This document shows positions 8,847-18,784 of a stretch of DNA of 54,625 bases, piece after piece. Source of the stretch: Candidatus Scalindua sp. (GTDB lineage: Bacteria; Planctomycetota; Brocadiia; Brocadiales; Scalinduaceae). A program made the position numbers and the translations under genes. Location of the stretch: the NCBI GenBank assembly GCA_021776915.1, contig JAIQZU010000001.1, positions 1 through 54,625 on the forward strand, in the 5' to 3' direction. A model generated the notes under the pieces. The model was not told where the DNA came from, did not search any database, and worked only from the letters and a program-made list of their open reading frames with translations. The number at the start of each line of letters is the position of its first letter. Within the stretch, counting starts at the first letter, position 1.

Positions 8847-9866
8847 TTACAAAAGTCCGGTTGTTTCATTAAAACGGTACATTATATTCATATTTTGAAC
8901 TGCCTGCCCGGAAGCGCCTTTTATTAAGTTGTCTATACTGGATAAAATTACAGCACGTGTGCCAACTATTCTGATTGCTATCTCACAAAGATTTGTATTA
9001 ACAACATCCTTGGTCCTCGGAAGTTTACCGTCTGTCTTGATTCGAACAAAAGGTTCTTTTGAATAAAAATCATTATATAGAGTTATGATTTCTTTACTAG
9101 AGATTTCCTTTTTCATTTTAACATATGTTGTACAGAGAATGCCCCTGTCCATTGGAACTAAATGCGGAGTGAAACAAACTGTCGTTTCTGACTTTCCAAT
9201 TACAGAAAGTATATTTTCAATCTCTGGTGTATGCCGGTGTTCTCCCACATTATAAGCCTCGATATTCTCATTACATTCACAATAATGGGTATTCTCATTA
9301 GACTCACGCCCCCGACCGGAGATTCCGGATTTGGCATCAATGATTATATCATCGGTGTGAACATAACCCTTTATAAGCAAGGGAGCTAGACCAATGATTG
9401 CAGAGGTGGGATAACATCCTGGATTTGCCACTAAAGTTGCCTTTTTGATTTCCTCTCTGAATATCTCTGGAAGGCCATAGACTGCGGCTTCCAACCCCGA
9501 AGGATCTGTATGTTTAGTTTTGTACCATTTTTCATATATAGATTTCTCCTGAAATCGGTAGTCTGCACTCAAATCTACAACCTTCATACCTGCATCCAGG
9601 AATCCCGGAACATATTGCATGGAGATCACAGGAGGAAGTGTAACAAAAACCATATCTATACCTTTTGGTACAACCTTCTGTGCCATTCGCGAACAAGGCT
9701 TATCAAATATACCTGCTAAAACCGGAAAGATGTCAGAAATCCTTGTATTTTCTTCTCTTCTGGAACCAAGATACGCTAAATCCACCTCAGGGTGACGTAG
9801 TAGAATCTTTATCAACTCCAAGCTTGTATAGGCTGTCGCCCCGATAATTCCAACTTTTATCAACAA
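8847..9866 (-). CDS. argC: N-acetyl-gamma-glutamyl-phosphate reductase
   Basis: ArgC reduces N-acetyl-glutamyl phosphate to the semialdehyde in arginine biosynthesis, using NADPH. The 339-residue protein starts with the Rossmann motif GIIGATAYTSLELIK and has the active-site Cys in NPGCYPTSAIIGLAPLL near residue 150, plus the family segment HRHTPEIE. The start is TTG: two consecutive TTG codons at 9866 and 9863 follow CGGAGAATA, a good Shine-Dalgarno, and no ATG is in range. No other arginine gene is adjacent, so the pathway appears dispersed. Confidence 0.95.
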   Translation of the reverse strand: MLIKVGIIGATAYTSLELIKILLRHPEVDLAYLGSRREENTRISDIFPVLAGIFDKPCSRMAQKVVPKGIDMVFVTLPPVISMQYVPGFLDAGMKVVDLSADYRFQEKSIYEKWYKTKHTDPSGLEAAVYGLPEIFREEIKKATLVANPGCYPTSAIIGLAPLLIKGYVHTDDIIIDAKSGISGRGRESNENTHYCECNENIEAYNVGEHRHTPEIENILSVIGKSETTVCFTPHLVPMDRGILCTTYVKMKKEISSKEIITLYNDFYSKEPFVRIKTDGKLPRTKDVVNTNLCEIAIRIVGTRAVILSSIDNLIKGASGQAVQNMNIMYRFNETTGLL

Positions 9867-10314
9867 TATTCTCCGTTTTTCAAGATTAAAGCACCATAAC
9901 TTGTTAAGATATCATCACTTTTGAATAATAGCAATCCTTCGTAAAAACGTCAAATCCAAAATTAACTGTTATTTACTTCAGATATACCCAAACTTCTTCA
10001 AATTTTAGATATTCTTTATTAACCATATTGTTTTAGCTATCTATAATAAAACAAAGGGCTTACTGATTAAAATTGTTTGACAAGGTATGCCATTTATGAT
10101 TAAATCAAAACGTCTTATCAGCTACCAATTAGATTTCTCACCGCATATTCGTATTAATCTAAAGACTGGTTAAAGTTAACAAATTTGCTATCTTTACAAT
10201 GACAATAACAGAATTTAGATGTCGAAATCTGTTAATATAGTTTTATTTGATTAAGTCCATAATAAAGCCTTAATATTTAAATTTCCTAAATATTGGGTTA
10301 TATAAGGGCAAAAT
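9867..10314. other. AT-rich intergenic region between divergent argC and the ExeA-like ATPase
   Basis: About 450 bases of AT-rich sequence separate the divergent argC and the plus-strand ATPase operon, so it should hold both promoters. A TTGACA hexamer occurs at 10077-10082 but no convincing -10 lies 16-18 bases downstream. I see no tRNA, ORF or strong inverted repeat. Confidence 0.4.
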
Positions 10315-10330
10315 TAAGGAGACCGTTCAC

Positions 10331-11131
10331 TTGTACGAAGAATATTGGGGACTTCATACCCTTCCCTTTGAGAATGTTCCCGATCCTCGCTTTTTATACC
10401 GTTCGTCACAACATGAAGAGGCGCTAATGAGGCTTTTATACGCAACAAAATCTCAGAAAGGGGCTGCAATGTTAACAGGCGAGATTGGTTGTGGAAAAAC
10501 AACTCTTAGTCGGGCTTTTATTCAAGAACTCGCAAGTGATAAATTTGAAATTGGACTTATTGCTAATCCGTGCCTTTCTCCTATTGACTTTCTTAAAGAA
10601 ATCCTTTTTCAATTAGGTGTTGAAAAAACAGTTGACGACAAGGCTGGCATGCTTCGCGCCCTTAATGAGAAGATGTTGGAAAATCTAAATGAAGGGAAAA
10701 AAACCATAGTTGTAATTGATGAAGCTCAGGCCATAGAAAGTGATACAACCCTTGAGGAATTGAGATTGCTCTTAAACTTCCAACTGAATGAGAAATTTCT
10801 CGTAACATTAATCCTCATAGGACAACCCGAACTTCGGGTGAAGGTTAAAAAGATAAAACAACTCGACTCCAGGATATCTATAAGATACCATTTACAACAA
10901 CTGGATCTTAACGACACGATAAAATATATAATATTTCGATTAAAGGTTGCCGGTTTGAAGAAAAATATAATTACAAAAGAGGCTATTGAGAAGATTTATT
11001 CCTATACTGGAGGGGTGCCGAGAGAGATAAATAATATTTGCGATCTTGCCCTTCTCGACGGATTCGGTACTAAGGCAGAATTAATCGACTCCAAAATAAT
11101 TCAAAAATTAATCGACGATACAAAAAAATAA
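10331..11131 (+). CDS. ExeA/GspA-type AAA ATPase
   Basis: This 266-residue ATPase matches the ExeA/MshM group: the N-terminal signature YWGLHTLPFENVPDPRFLY, Walker A GEIGCGKTT near residue 55, Walker B IVVIDEAQ near residue 135, and the sensor region VTLILIGQPELR. ExeA-type proteins hydrolyse ATP to place secretins or pilus and exopolysaccharide machinery in the envelope; no peptidoglycan-binding domain is attached here. The start is TTG at 10331, supported by AAGGAGA at 10315-10321. It is followed after 13 nt by a degenerate HD-GYP gene, making a two-gene operon of unknown function. No type II secretion genes are in the window. Confidence 0.88.
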   Translation: MYEEYWGLHTLPFENVPDPRFLYRSSQHEEALMRLLYATKSQKGAAMLTGEIGCGKTTLSRAFIQELASDKFEIGLIANPCLSPIDFLKEILFQLGVEKTVDDKAGMLRALNEKMLENLNEGKKTIVVIDEAQAIESDTTLEELRLLLNFQLNEKFLVTLILIGQPELRVKVKKIKQLDSRISIRYHLQQLDLNDTIKYIIFRLKVAGLKKNIITKEAIEKIYSYTGGVPREINNICDLALLDGFGTKAELIDSKIIQKLIDDTKK

Positions 11132-11144
11132 GAGACAGTAAGTT

Positions 11145-12350
11145 ATGGCCAGACTATCAGATCTAATTAAACAAGGCAAAATTCCTGAAAAAAAGCAGAA
11201 GGAAGAAGTTAAAATAAGGGATTTGGCAAGTCTCAAGGAAGATAAGGAAGAAGTTGTAAAAATAACGCAAGAAGGGGAGACTGGTCCTGAAGAAATAAGC
11301 GAGTTTGATCTGCCTACTGAGGCCAAAGAAGGAGAATCTGTTGTAACGCCTGATGTTAAATCACTTGAAAATATTTCTTTGCCCAGCGAAGAAGAATTAT
11401 CGGCTCCATCTTCAGATGAACTGGAAAAACAGAAACGAATAGAGGGTTTATATACAAGCAGTTACAACTTTATGGAAGGCATCCTTAGTAGTTTAAAAAG
11501 GAAGCAGAGATTTACTATAGAAAAAGGAATAGAAATTGTTAGTGAAATAGTAAATACAGAGAAAGCCGCCAGTATTCTCTATGGAAAGGCTGTACAGGGT
11601 GGTAAAGATATACCTGATAACCTTGCAGCACATTCTGTAAACGTCTGCATTTACGCTTTAATGTTGGGAATAGGGGTTAACTACTCACCTAAGCAACTGA
11701 TTGAATTAGGGATAACAGCTCTCCTGCATGACATTGGCATGGCGTTTATACCACAGGAAATCGTAGAAAAAGACGGGAAACTGACAGGATCTGAGATTGA
11801 GAAGATTAGAAAGCATCCGTATTATACATATAAGATACTCCAAACCCTTGGAGAGAAATATTCGTGGATTGCCAGGGTGGCTTACCAGGAACAGGAAAGA
11901 GAAGGTGGCCAGGGGTATCCAAGAGGACTTAAAGGAGATGAAATACATGACTATGCCAAGATTATAGGAGTAGTTGATGTATACGAAGCCTTAACCCATC
12001 GTAGGCCTCAGAGAAAGGGCTATATGCCTCATGAGGCAGTGAAATTGATATTAGGCACTCAAAAAGAACTTTTTTCTAATGAGGTTAAGAGGTTGTTGCT
12101 TACTAAACTATCATGCTTTCCATTGGGTAGTTATGTAAAATTAAATTCAAAGGCAATATGCAAGGTGGTAGGGATAAATGAAGATTCACCCTTACGCCCA
12201 ACAGTAGAGATACTATTTGATTCACAAGGCCGCAAACTTCCAAAAAAGAAGGTTATCAACCTGACAGATGCACCACTTTTGTACGTTACCGGCACTGTAT
12301 ACGAATCTGATTTACTTCATAAAAAAAATATTAAACAATATGGGTACTAA
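11145..12350 (+). CDS. HD-GYP-like phosphohydrolase-fold protein with altered active site
   Basis: Residues 1-105 are acidic and low in complexity, and the rest is an HD-GYP-like domain. His163 (HSVNVC), His195-Asp196 (LLHDIG) and His224 (KHPYYTY) are kept. The canonical HHExWDGxGYP motif reads YQEQEREGGQGYP (about 247-259): both histidines are Tyr and Gln, the Asp before Gly is lost, while GYP itself survives. HDIGK also lacks its Lys. HD-GYP enzymes hydrolyse cyclic-di-GMP with a two- or three-metal site; loss of two ligands suggests a binder or an enzyme with changed chemistry. It follows the ExeA-like ATPase and probably shares its mRNA. Confidence 0.82.
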   Translation: MARLSDLIKQGKIPEKKQKEEVKIRDLASLKEDKEEVVKITQEGETGPEEISEFDLPTEAKEGESVVTPDVKSLENISLPSEEELSAPSSDELEKQKRIEGLYTSSYNFMEGILSSLKRKQRFTIEKGIEIVSEIVNTEKAASILYGKAVQGGKDIPDNLAAHSVNVCIYALMLGIGVNYSPKQLIELGITALLHDIGMAFIPQEIVEKDGKLTGSEIEKIRKHPYYTYKILQTLGEKYSWIARVAYQEQEREGGQGYPRGLKGDEIHDYAKIIGVVDVYEALTHRRPQRKGYMPHEAVKLILGTQKELFSNEVKRLLLTKLSCFPLGSYVKLNSKAICKVVGINEDSPLRPTVEILFDSQGRKLPKKKVINLTDAPLLYVTGTVYESDLLHKKNIKQYGY

Positions 12351-12592
12351 ACCTATGACGTTTTAACAAATTGCAACATCACAATAAACCCATAAATCAT
12401 TTTCCTGTCATTTTCCTTGACCTTGGAAATTTTATCAATATAATTAAAAAGTTTGTTGTCTGCACGCATAGAGGGATTTTGCGTATTTTGAAAATACTAT
12501 CAGAAATCTTTCGGCTCAACAAATGAGTGTATTATAAAATTTACCATTATAAGAAGTAATTTGTCGAATATATTGAAAGGAGGATAGGTATT

Positions 12593-14359
12593 ATGGCATT
12601 GGATCCCACCAAACATGCGGATTGGGAGATAGCAGAAGATTCTGAAGCCAGGATGAAGACGGTTTATCAGCTAGCCGAGGAGTTGGGTATAGAGAAAGAC
12701 GAACTGCTTCCTCACGGGCACTATGTGGCAAAGATTGATTTTAACAAGGCGATTAACCGGCTTGGAAGTAAGCCGGATGGAAAATACGTTGATGTAACTG
12801 CAATCACCCCGACCCCACTTGGTGAAGGAAAATCTACTACAACTATGGGCCTGGTACAAGGTCTGGGAAAAAGAAACAAAAATGTTGTAGGCGCCATTCG
12901 TCAACCATCTGGTGGACCTACTATGAACATCAAAGGCTCTGCTGCAGGTGGTGGGCTTTCTCAATGTATCCCCTTGACTCCTTTCTCTCTTGGACTGACA
13001 GGAGACATTAATGCAATAATGAACGCACACAACCTGGGCATGGTGGCTCTTACCTCCAGAATACAACATGAGTTCAATTACAACGACGAACAACTTGCTA
13101 AAAGAAATCTGAAACGTCTTAATATTGATCCAAATAATGTTGCTTTCAAGTGGATTATAGATTTTTGTGCCCAGTCGCTTCGGGAGATCACTATCGGCAT
13201 AGGTGGCAAAATGGATGGGTTCATGATGCAGTCCGGATTTGCCATTGCCGTCTCTTCCGAGATTATGGCTATACTCTCAGTTGCAAAAAACCTGAAAGAT
13301 ATGCGTGAGAGGATGGGTAAAATTGTGCTGGCCTATGATAAATCCGGTAAGCCTGTAACAACTGCTGATATAGAAGTTGATGGAGCAATGACTGCGTGGA
13401 TGGTAGATGCGCTTAATCCGAATCTGATGCAGACCATTGAGGGGCAGCCGGTATTGGTACATGCCGGGCCTTTTGCTAATATTGCCATTGGCCAATCCTC
13501 TATTATTGCGGACCGGTTGGGGCTGAAGATGGGTGATTATAATGTAACTGAATCCGGTTTTGGGGCGGATATAGGATTTGAAAAATTCTGGAACCTGAAA
13601 TGCCGTTTCTCAGGAAATAAGCCCAATGCGGCCGTTCTGGTTGCCACTATCAGGGCTCTCAAATGCCATGGCGGCGCTCCGATTCCTGTTCCAGGACATC
13701 CTCTGGACCCAATTTACAAGGAAGAGAACGTTGAATGGGCTGTGAAAGGGGCGGAATCGAATCTGCTCCACCTTATTAATGTGGTAAAGATGGCCGGTAT
13801 CAACCCTGTAGTTTGTATAAATAATTTCTACACGGATACGGACGATGAGATAAATGCAGTGCGAAAGGTGGTAGAAGATGCCGGAGCCCGTGTCGCTCTT
13901 TCCAAGCATTGGGAAAAGGGTGGCGAAGGAGCCTTGGAACTGGCTGATGCTGTGGTCGATGCATGTAACGAAGATAACAACTTCAAGTTTCTCTATGAGT
14001 TGGACGCTCCATTAAGGACGCGTATAGAATTGATTGCTGAGCAGGTTTACGGCGCTGACGGAGTCGATTATGCTCCGAACGCTCTGGCAAAGCTCAAGGC
14101 GATGGAAGCTGATCCGGAAGTTGCCAAACTGGGGATATGCATGGCGAAGACGCATCTTTCCCTTACCGATAACCCAATGCTCAAGGGTGCTCCGAAGGAT
14201 TGGAAATTGAATATTCAAGATGTATTAACATTCAAAGGAGCCGGATTTGTAGTTCCATTTGCCGGAACAGTGAAGCTCATGCCGGGAACCTGCTCCGATC
14301 CTGCTTACAGACGTGTGGATGTGGATGTGGAAACCGGCAAGGTAAAGGGACTTTTCTAA
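12593..14359 (+). CDS. fhs: Formate-tetrahydrofolate ligase
   Basis: Fhs makes 10-formyl-tetrahydrofolate from formate and ATP, the first methyl-branch step of the Wood-Ljungdahl pathway or a one-carbon entry route. The 588-residue protein has the P-loop-like [13 protein letters not shown] near residue 77, [18 protein letters not shown] and the C-terminal TGKVKGLF. It is about 30 residues longer than the common 555-560 form. ATG 12593 follows AAAGGAGG (about 12577-12584), a strong ribosome site. A terminator hairpin lies 53 bases downstream, so the gene appears monocistronic. Codon use looks more GC-rich than its neighbours, which fits high expression. Confidence 0.97.
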   Translation: MALDPTKHADWEIAEDSEARMKTVYQLAEELGIEKDELLPHGHYVAKIDFNKAINRLGSKPDGKYVDVTAITPTPLGEGKSTTTMGLVQGLGKRNKNVVGAIRQPSGGPTMNIKGSAAGGGLSQCIPLTPFSLGLTGDINAIMNAHNLGMVALTSRIQHEFNYNDEQLAKRNLKRLNIDPNNVAFKWIIDFCAQSLREITIGIGGKMDGFMMQSGFAIAVSSEIMAILSVAKNLKDMRERMGKIVLAYDKSGKPVTTADIEVDGAMTAWMVDALNPNLMQTIEGQPVLVHAGPFANIAIGQSSIIADRLGLKMGDYNVTESGFGADIGFEKFWNLKCRFSGNKPNAAVLVATIRALKCHGGAPIPVPGHPLDPIYKEENVEWAVKGAESNLLHLINVVKMAGINPVVCINNFYTDTDDEINAVRKVVEDAGARVALSKHWEKGGEGALELADAVVDACNEDNNFKFLYELDAPLRTRIELIAEQVYGADGVDYAPNALAKLKAMEADPEVAKLGICMAKTHLSLTDNPMLKGAPKDWKLNIQDVLTFKGAGFVVPFAGTVKLMPGTCSDPAYRRVDVDVETGKVKGLF

Positions 14360-14412
14360 GCAGGAATGCTTTCTCCGTTATGGTAAAGCAGTATTAGGAA
14401 ACGACCAAAAGT

Positions 14413-14455
14413 GAGGGGCTATATTTTGTAATCAACAAAATATAGCCCCTCTTTC
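14413..14455 (+). terminator. Rho-independent terminator after fhs
   Basis: A perfect 17-bp stem (14413-14429 with 14435-14451) closes a 5-nt loop (AATCA) and is followed by TTTC. An A-rich stretch precedes the left arm, giving partial bidirectional character. It lies between fhs and the cytochrome c lipoprotein gene. Confidence 0.88.
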
Positions 14456-14527
14456 AAGATAGTCTATAAAAGTTTAAGAGACATAGCAAAGAACTGGATT
14501 TATTTTAGCAGGAAGGATTTTTATATT

Positions 14528-15049
14528 ATGGGAATATACAGTATTAGATTTACAAGAAATTTTCTGAAGTTTTCATTAATTGGTTTAATTTTTATCTTGT
14601 CTTGTGGAAAGACAGAAGAGCAGGTAGGGGTGCAGGAAGGTGAACCTCTTGAATGGTATGAAAAACTTGGATTTAAAGAAGATATGAAGCAGATGAAGGA
14701 GGATACACAGCTTATGACGCGCAGACTGGGAGAGGGTGATTGGGCTGACGCGGAGGAGTTATGTATCAAGATAGAGAAGACTTTTAATGCACTTAACCTT
14801 GCCAGTGATGAAATCCCGAAAGAATTTTATGAACTTAAAGGCAGGTTTAATGATTCCCTGGTAAAGATGTTGCAGGTATGCCGGGAAAAAGACCACGATA
14901 AGGCAGATGTTCAATTAGACTTGTTCAAAAAAACATGCAGTTACTGCCACCGTTTGACTCGTAAAGAGTGGGACAGAATGAATATGGAGACAGATTTTGG
15001 TGTGGCAATGGACAAGTTTTATAAAGGCAGAGAACCGGGTGATAATTAG
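14528..15049 (+). CDS. Lipoprotein class II (c'-like) cytochrome c
   Basis: This 173-residue protein has a lipoprotein signal peptide (LIGLIFILSC, lipobox Cys near residue 26) and one heme c motif, CSYCH, near residue 137 and close to the C-terminus. A C-terminal CxxCH after a mostly helical chain is the layout of class II cytochromes (cytochrome c' or c556 fold). It should be tethered to a membrane facing the periplasm or, in an anammox cell, a similar non-cytoplasmic compartment. The axial ligand and partner cannot be read. It follows the fhs terminator, and the epimerase gene begins 9 nt after its stop. Confidence 0.82.
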   Translation: MGIYSIRFTRNFLKFSLIGLIFILSCGKTEEQVGVQEGEPLEWYEKLGFKEDMKQMKEDTQLMTRRLGEGDWADAEELCIKIEKTFNALNLASDEIPKEFYELKGRFNDSLVKMLQVCREKDHDKADVQLDLFKKTCSYCHRLTRKEWDRMNMETDFGVAMDKFYKGREPGDN

Positions 15050-15057
15050 GTCTGATT

Positions 15058-16002
15058 ATGAAGATACTGGTTACTGGTGGCGCCGGATTTATTGCATCCA
15101 ATCTTGTTGATAATTTAATATCTCAGGGGCATGATGTCGTAATAATTGATAATCTTGTAACAGGTAAGCAAGAAAATATTAATCCAAGAGCAACCTTCTT
15201 TAAAGAGGATATATGTAATGAAGAGGGTCTGGATAAAATATTTTCAGAAGAAAAACCTGATATTGTCAACCATCATGCTGCTCAAGTGGACTTGCGAAGA
15301 TCTGTGAGGGAGCCCTTATATGATGCGCAGATAAATATACTGGGTTCCTTAAACCTGATAAATTTATCGAATAAGCATAATATAAAGAAGTTTGTATACG
15401 CCTCTACCGGTGGTGCTGTGTACGGAGAGCCCAGGTATCTGCCGGTAGATGAAAAACATCCCATAGATCCTCAATCGCAGTATGGCGTAAGTAAGCATAC
15501 TGTTGAACACTATTTATTTGTCTTCAGGCAAACCAACAACCTGGATTATGCAGTTTTGAGATATCCAAATGTTTACGGTCCCAGACAGGACCCACATGGA
15601 GAAGCCGGAGTTGTTGCCATCTTTACCGAACAGATGCTTGATGGCAAACAACCAACAATTTTCGGTGATGGGACAAAGACAAGGGATTACGTTTATGTAG
15701 ATGATATTATAACTGCAAACATTAATGTTATGTTTAAGTCAATAAGCTCACAAGATGAGATTTATAACATTGGTTGGGGCAAGGAAATAAAAGATATAGA
15801 GATTTTTGAATCGGTTAGAGATGCTTTGGGACTTAGCATAAAACCGATTTTTGATAAGAAACGACCGGGGGAGATTGACCGCATTTGCATTGATAGTACG
15901 AAAGCTGGAAAGGGGTTGGATTGGAGTCCAAAAGTGAAGCTTCAGGAAGGTATTAAATTAACAACAAATTTCTATAAGGAAAGAAGACAGCAATTGGCCT
16001 GA
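15058..16002 (+). CDS. NAD-dependent sugar-nucleotide epimerase/dehydratase (GalE-like SDR)
   Basis: This is a 314-residue extended short-chain dehydrogenase. The Rossmann motif is ILVTGGAGFIASNLVDNL, the catalytic YxxxK is YGVSKHTVEHY near residue 142, and the sugar-binding region contains RYPNVYGPRQDPHGEAG. This set is typical of UDP-glucose 4-epimerase and related enzymes for surface polysaccharide precursors; substrate specificity cannot be decided. ATG 15058 begins 9 nt after the cytochrome stop, with only a weak AGG in front, so it may be co-transcribed. Confidence 0.88.
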   Translation: MKILVTGGAGFIASNLVDNLISQGHDVVIIDNLVTGKQENINPRATFFKEDICNEEGLDKIFSEEKPDIVNHHAAQVDLRRSVREPLYDAQINILGSLNLINLSNKHNIKKFVYASTGGAVYGEPRYLPVDEKHPIDPQSQYGVSKHTVEHYLFVFRQTNNLDYAVLRYPNVYGPRQDPHGEAGVVAIFTEQMLDGKQPTIFGDGTKTRDYVYVDDIITANINVMFKSISSQDEIYNIGWGKEIKDIEIFESVRDALGLSIKPIFDKKRPGEIDRICIDSTKAGKGLDWSPKVKLQEGIKLTTNFYKERRQQLA

Positions 16003-16036
16003 ATTGAAGGGGCTTACGCTGGTAAAGATCAATTTA

Positions 16037-16435
16037 TTACCTCTTCGTCCATTGGAAGCCAGCCCTTGCGCCTTTTCGGCCGTATTTCTTCCGCTCCTTC
16101 ATCCTGCTGTCTCTAGTCAAGAGGCTTGCGCCCCTTAAGTCTTCTGCAAGTGCCTCATCTGCTTTGTAAAGAGCTCTTGCAACCCCCAGGGATATTGCCC
16201 CTGCCTGGCCTGTCAGGCCGCCGCCTTGTACATTTATGAACACATCATATTTACCTATGGTTTTTGTGGTCTTTAATGGTAATCGTGCTATAAACGAGTC
16301 TCGGTCTCTGCCAAAGTATTCATCCAGTTCTCTACGGTTTACGAGAAACTTTCCGGTGCCTTTTCTTATTCTGGCCCTTGCCACAGATGACTTGCGTCTG
16401 CCAGTGCCCCATATAAATTTTGTATCGTCAGCCAT
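16037..16435 (-). CDS. rpsI: Small ribosomal subunit protein uS9
   Basis: This 132-residue protein has the uS9 signatures GTGRRKSSVARARI at the N-terminus, VQGGGLTGQAGAISLGVARAL in the middle and the basic C-terminus KKYGRKGARAGFQWTKR, whose last Arg reaches the P site. It is the second gene of the usual rplM-rpsI pair, 17 nt after rplM. Confidence 0.98.
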   Translation of the reverse strand: MADDTKFIWGTGRRKSSVARARIRKGTGKFLVNRRELDEYFGRDRDSFIARLPLKTTKTIGKYDVFINVQGGGLTGQAGAISLGVARALYKADEALAEDLRGASLLTRDSRMKERKKYGRKGARAGFQWTKR

Positions 16436-16452
16436 TTTGTTGCTTTCTTAAA

Positions 16453-16884
16453 TTAGATTTCCAGAACCTTAGGCTGTTGAGCCTCATGAGAATGGTCTGG
16501 ACCTGAAAAAATCTTTAATTTCTTTAACATGGCGCTTCCGAGTTTTGTCTTCGGCATCATTCTTTTAACCGCCATTTTTATTACTCTGTCCGGATGCTTT
16601 TCCAATAAGGTTTTAACTGAATGCTCCTTAAAGCCTCCCGGGTAACCTGAATGAGTATAGAAAACCTTATCATTCATCTTGTTTCCGGTCAATTTTATTT
16701 TTTCGGCATTAGTAACTATCACAAAGTCACCGGTATCAACATGTGGAGTATATATAGGCTTTGTTTTTCCCTGAAGTATCATGGCAATACGGCTTGCCAT
16801 TCTCCCCAGGATTTTGTCTTTGGCATCAATTAAATACCAATCTCTTTGAACTGTTTCTTTTTTTGCAATAAAGGTCTTTAACAT
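16453..16884 (-). CDS. rplM: Large ribosomal subunit protein uL13
   Basis: This 143-residue protein matches uL13: [19 protein letters not shown], the hallmark [20 protein letters not shown], and [20 protein letters not shown]. It is the first gene of the rplM-rpsI operon on the minus strand. The promoter should lie in the AT-rich stretch upstream of 16884, but no clear hexamer pair is visible. Confidence 0.98.
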   Translation of the reverse strand: MLKTFIAKKETVQRDWYLIDAKDKILGRMASRIAMILQGKTKPIYTPHVDTGDFVIVTNAEKIKLTGNKMNDKVFYTHSGYPGGFKEHSVKTLLEKHPDRVIKMAVKRMMPKTKLGSAMLKKLKIFSGPDHSHEAQQPKVLEI

Positions 16885-17269
16885 GACTATAACGTGTTAG
16901 TATGCATAATTTTAGAAACATGTTATTTATCATAGTTTTTAAGAATTGTCAATATTATTATTAGTTTTTTTATTTATACCTAAGAATGTCGCCGAGTTAT
17001 GGCTCTAAATTTTACATTTCAGGAATGACTCCAATAGGGTTTGCAATTTTCATTTGATTTAACCAACAAAGTTATTAGAATGAAAATCAAAGTGGTATTA
17101 CACCAAGGTATTTCCAGGAACTATTTTTGTGAAATTATTGTAGCAATGATTACTGTATAGAAGAGATGAAAGAAGTGGTAATTCATGTATACTCTTGTTC
17201 ATCCTGCAAAACTGACTAAATTCAGCTTTGGCTTAGCTTAGTCTAAAATCAATAGAGAGGGGCTTTTTG
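16885..17269. other. Intergenic region between divergent rplM and the M16 peptidase operon
   Basis: About 385 bases of AT-rich sequence between divergent transcription units. It should contain promoters for the ribosomal-protein operon and the M16 pair, but I find no consensus pair, RNA gene, ORF or strong hairpin. GAGAGGGG at about 17255-17262 serves as the ribosome site of the peptidase. Confidence 0.4.
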
Positions 17270-18784
17270 ATGAAGATTCTTAGAGTGAGATTTTTATTAA
17301 TCTCCATAATACTCTTTTTTTGTGCAACTGCGTATGGTCAAAAGTTAAAACTTGATGTAAGGGAACACACACTCGACAATGGTATAAAATTATTGATGTT
17401 GGAGAAACACGATGTTCCCATAGTCTCGCTCCGTATTGTTTACAAGGTTGGTTCCGTGAATGAGCATCCGGGAATCACAGGCGCCTCTCATTTGTTTGAA
17501 CATATGATGTTCAAGGGTACTGAGATTTTCGGGATTAAGGATTATGAGAGCGAAAAACCTCTTCTGGAAATGGAGGATGAGCTGGTTTCTGGAATTGCAG
17601 TTGAAAAGGCAAAAGGTACGGATACCGGCAAAGAAAAGATAAAGCAACTAGAAGAGGAATTGGAAGAAGTCTGGAGAAAACAAAAGGAGTTGATAGTTAA
17701 GGATGAAATGTGGTCAATTTATCTCAAGAATGGCGCTACCGGTCTCAATGCATCTACCGGTAATGATGCAACGTATTATTATTGTAACCTGCCTGCAAAC
17801 AAGCTTGAGTTATGGGCATTTATGGAATCAGACCGTATGAAAAATCTTGTCCTGAGAGAGTTCTATTCCGAAAGGGATGTTGTAATGGAAGAGAGGCGTC
17901 TTCGTACGGAAAATAGCCCGTTTGGCCTGTTGATAGAGCAACTTAATGCTGCCACCTTTACGGCCCATCCTTATGGCTGGCCTGTTATAGGCTGGATGTC
18001 AGATATTGCAAATATGAAGAAAGCAGAGGTTGCTAAATATTTTCAGCAATACTATTCACCGAATAACGCAGTTATAGTTGTTGTTGGAGATATAAATCCG
18101 GATGAAGTTATTAAACTCATAGAAAAGTATTTTGGTGATATTCAACGCCAGCCACCTCCACCGGAGGTTACGACTGTCGAACCCGAGCAAAGAGGAGAGC
18201 GTAGGGTTTATGTAGAATACGATGCCAATCCCGTACTGTCTATAGCTTACCACAAACCTGAAGTCGGCCACCCGGATCAGTATGTTTTTGATGTTATATC
18301 GGCAATTCTTTCAAATGGAAGAACTTCGAGGTTATATAAAAGCTTGATAGAAGAAAAGCGTATTGCAGTAATGGCACATGCGTATGGAGGGCCTTCCAAA
18401 TATGCAGATTCCTTTATCTTCTTCTGTTCGCCGCGACATCCCAATACGGCAGAGGATGTCGAAGAAGCAATATACGAAGAACTGGAAAAACTGAAAACGA
18501 CTCCAGTAACTGCCAGTGAATTACAAAAGATAAAGAACCAACTGGAAGCCAGTTTCATAAGAAGCCTGGAATCCGCATCAGGACTGGCAAGCGAAATATC
18601 TTCTTATGAGGCGATTTCCGGATGGAGATACATTAACACTCTGGTTGAAAAGACAATAGCCGTAACCCCGGAGGACATTATGCGTGTTGCAAACAAATAT
18701 TTTACAAAGACCAACAGAACGGTTGCAATCTTAGTGAATAAAAACGAAGGAAAGGAACTCACTGATGAAAACAATAAAAGCTGA
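17270..18784 (+). CDS. Exported M16-family zinc metallopeptidase (catalytic subunit)
   Basis: This protein of about 504 residues starts with a signal peptide (FLLISIILFFCATAYG). The inverted zinc motif HxxEH is intact as HLFEH (His75, Glu78 and His79, counted from the TTG at 17267), and the distal Glu lies in ERDVVMEERRLRTE. A second M16 domain follows in the C-terminal half. I prefer ATG 17270 to the TTG three bases earlier. It overlaps the next M16 gene, which lacks the zinc motif, so the two probably form a heterodimer as in other bacterial and mitochondrial M16B peptidases. Confidence 0.93.
   Translation: MKILRVRFLLISIILFFCATAYGQKLKLDVREHTLDNGIKLLMLEKHDVPIVSLRIVYKVGSVNEHPGITGASHLFEHMMFKGTEIFGIKDYESEKPLLEMEDELVSGIAVEKAKGTDTGKEKIKQLEEELEEVWRKQKELIVKDEMWSIYLKNGATGLNASTGNDATYYYCNLPANKLELWAFMESDRMKNLVLREFYSERDVVMEERRLRTENSPFGLLIEQLNAATFTAHPYGWPVIGWMSDIANMKKAEVAKYFQQYYSPNNAVIVVVGDINPDEVIKLIEKYFGDIQRQPPPPEVTTVEPEQRGERRVYVEYDANPVLSIAYHKPEVGHPDQYVFDVISAILSNGRTSRLYKSLIEEKRIAVMAHAYGGPSKYADSFIFFCSPRHPNTAEDVEEAIYEELEKLKTTPVTASELQKIKNQLEASFIRSLESASGLASEISSYEAISGWRYINTLVEKTIAVTPEDIMRVANKYFTKTNRTVAILVNKNEGKELTDENNKS

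Noticed and set aside
10077-10100. Promoter TTGACA with TATGAT in the argC-ATPase gap
   Set aside because: The spacer would be only 12 nt, too short for a sigma-70 promoter.
12351-12592. Riboswitch (for example THF-type) upstream of fhs
   Set aside because: No conserved riboswitch core or strong multi-stem fold is recognisable in the leader by eye.
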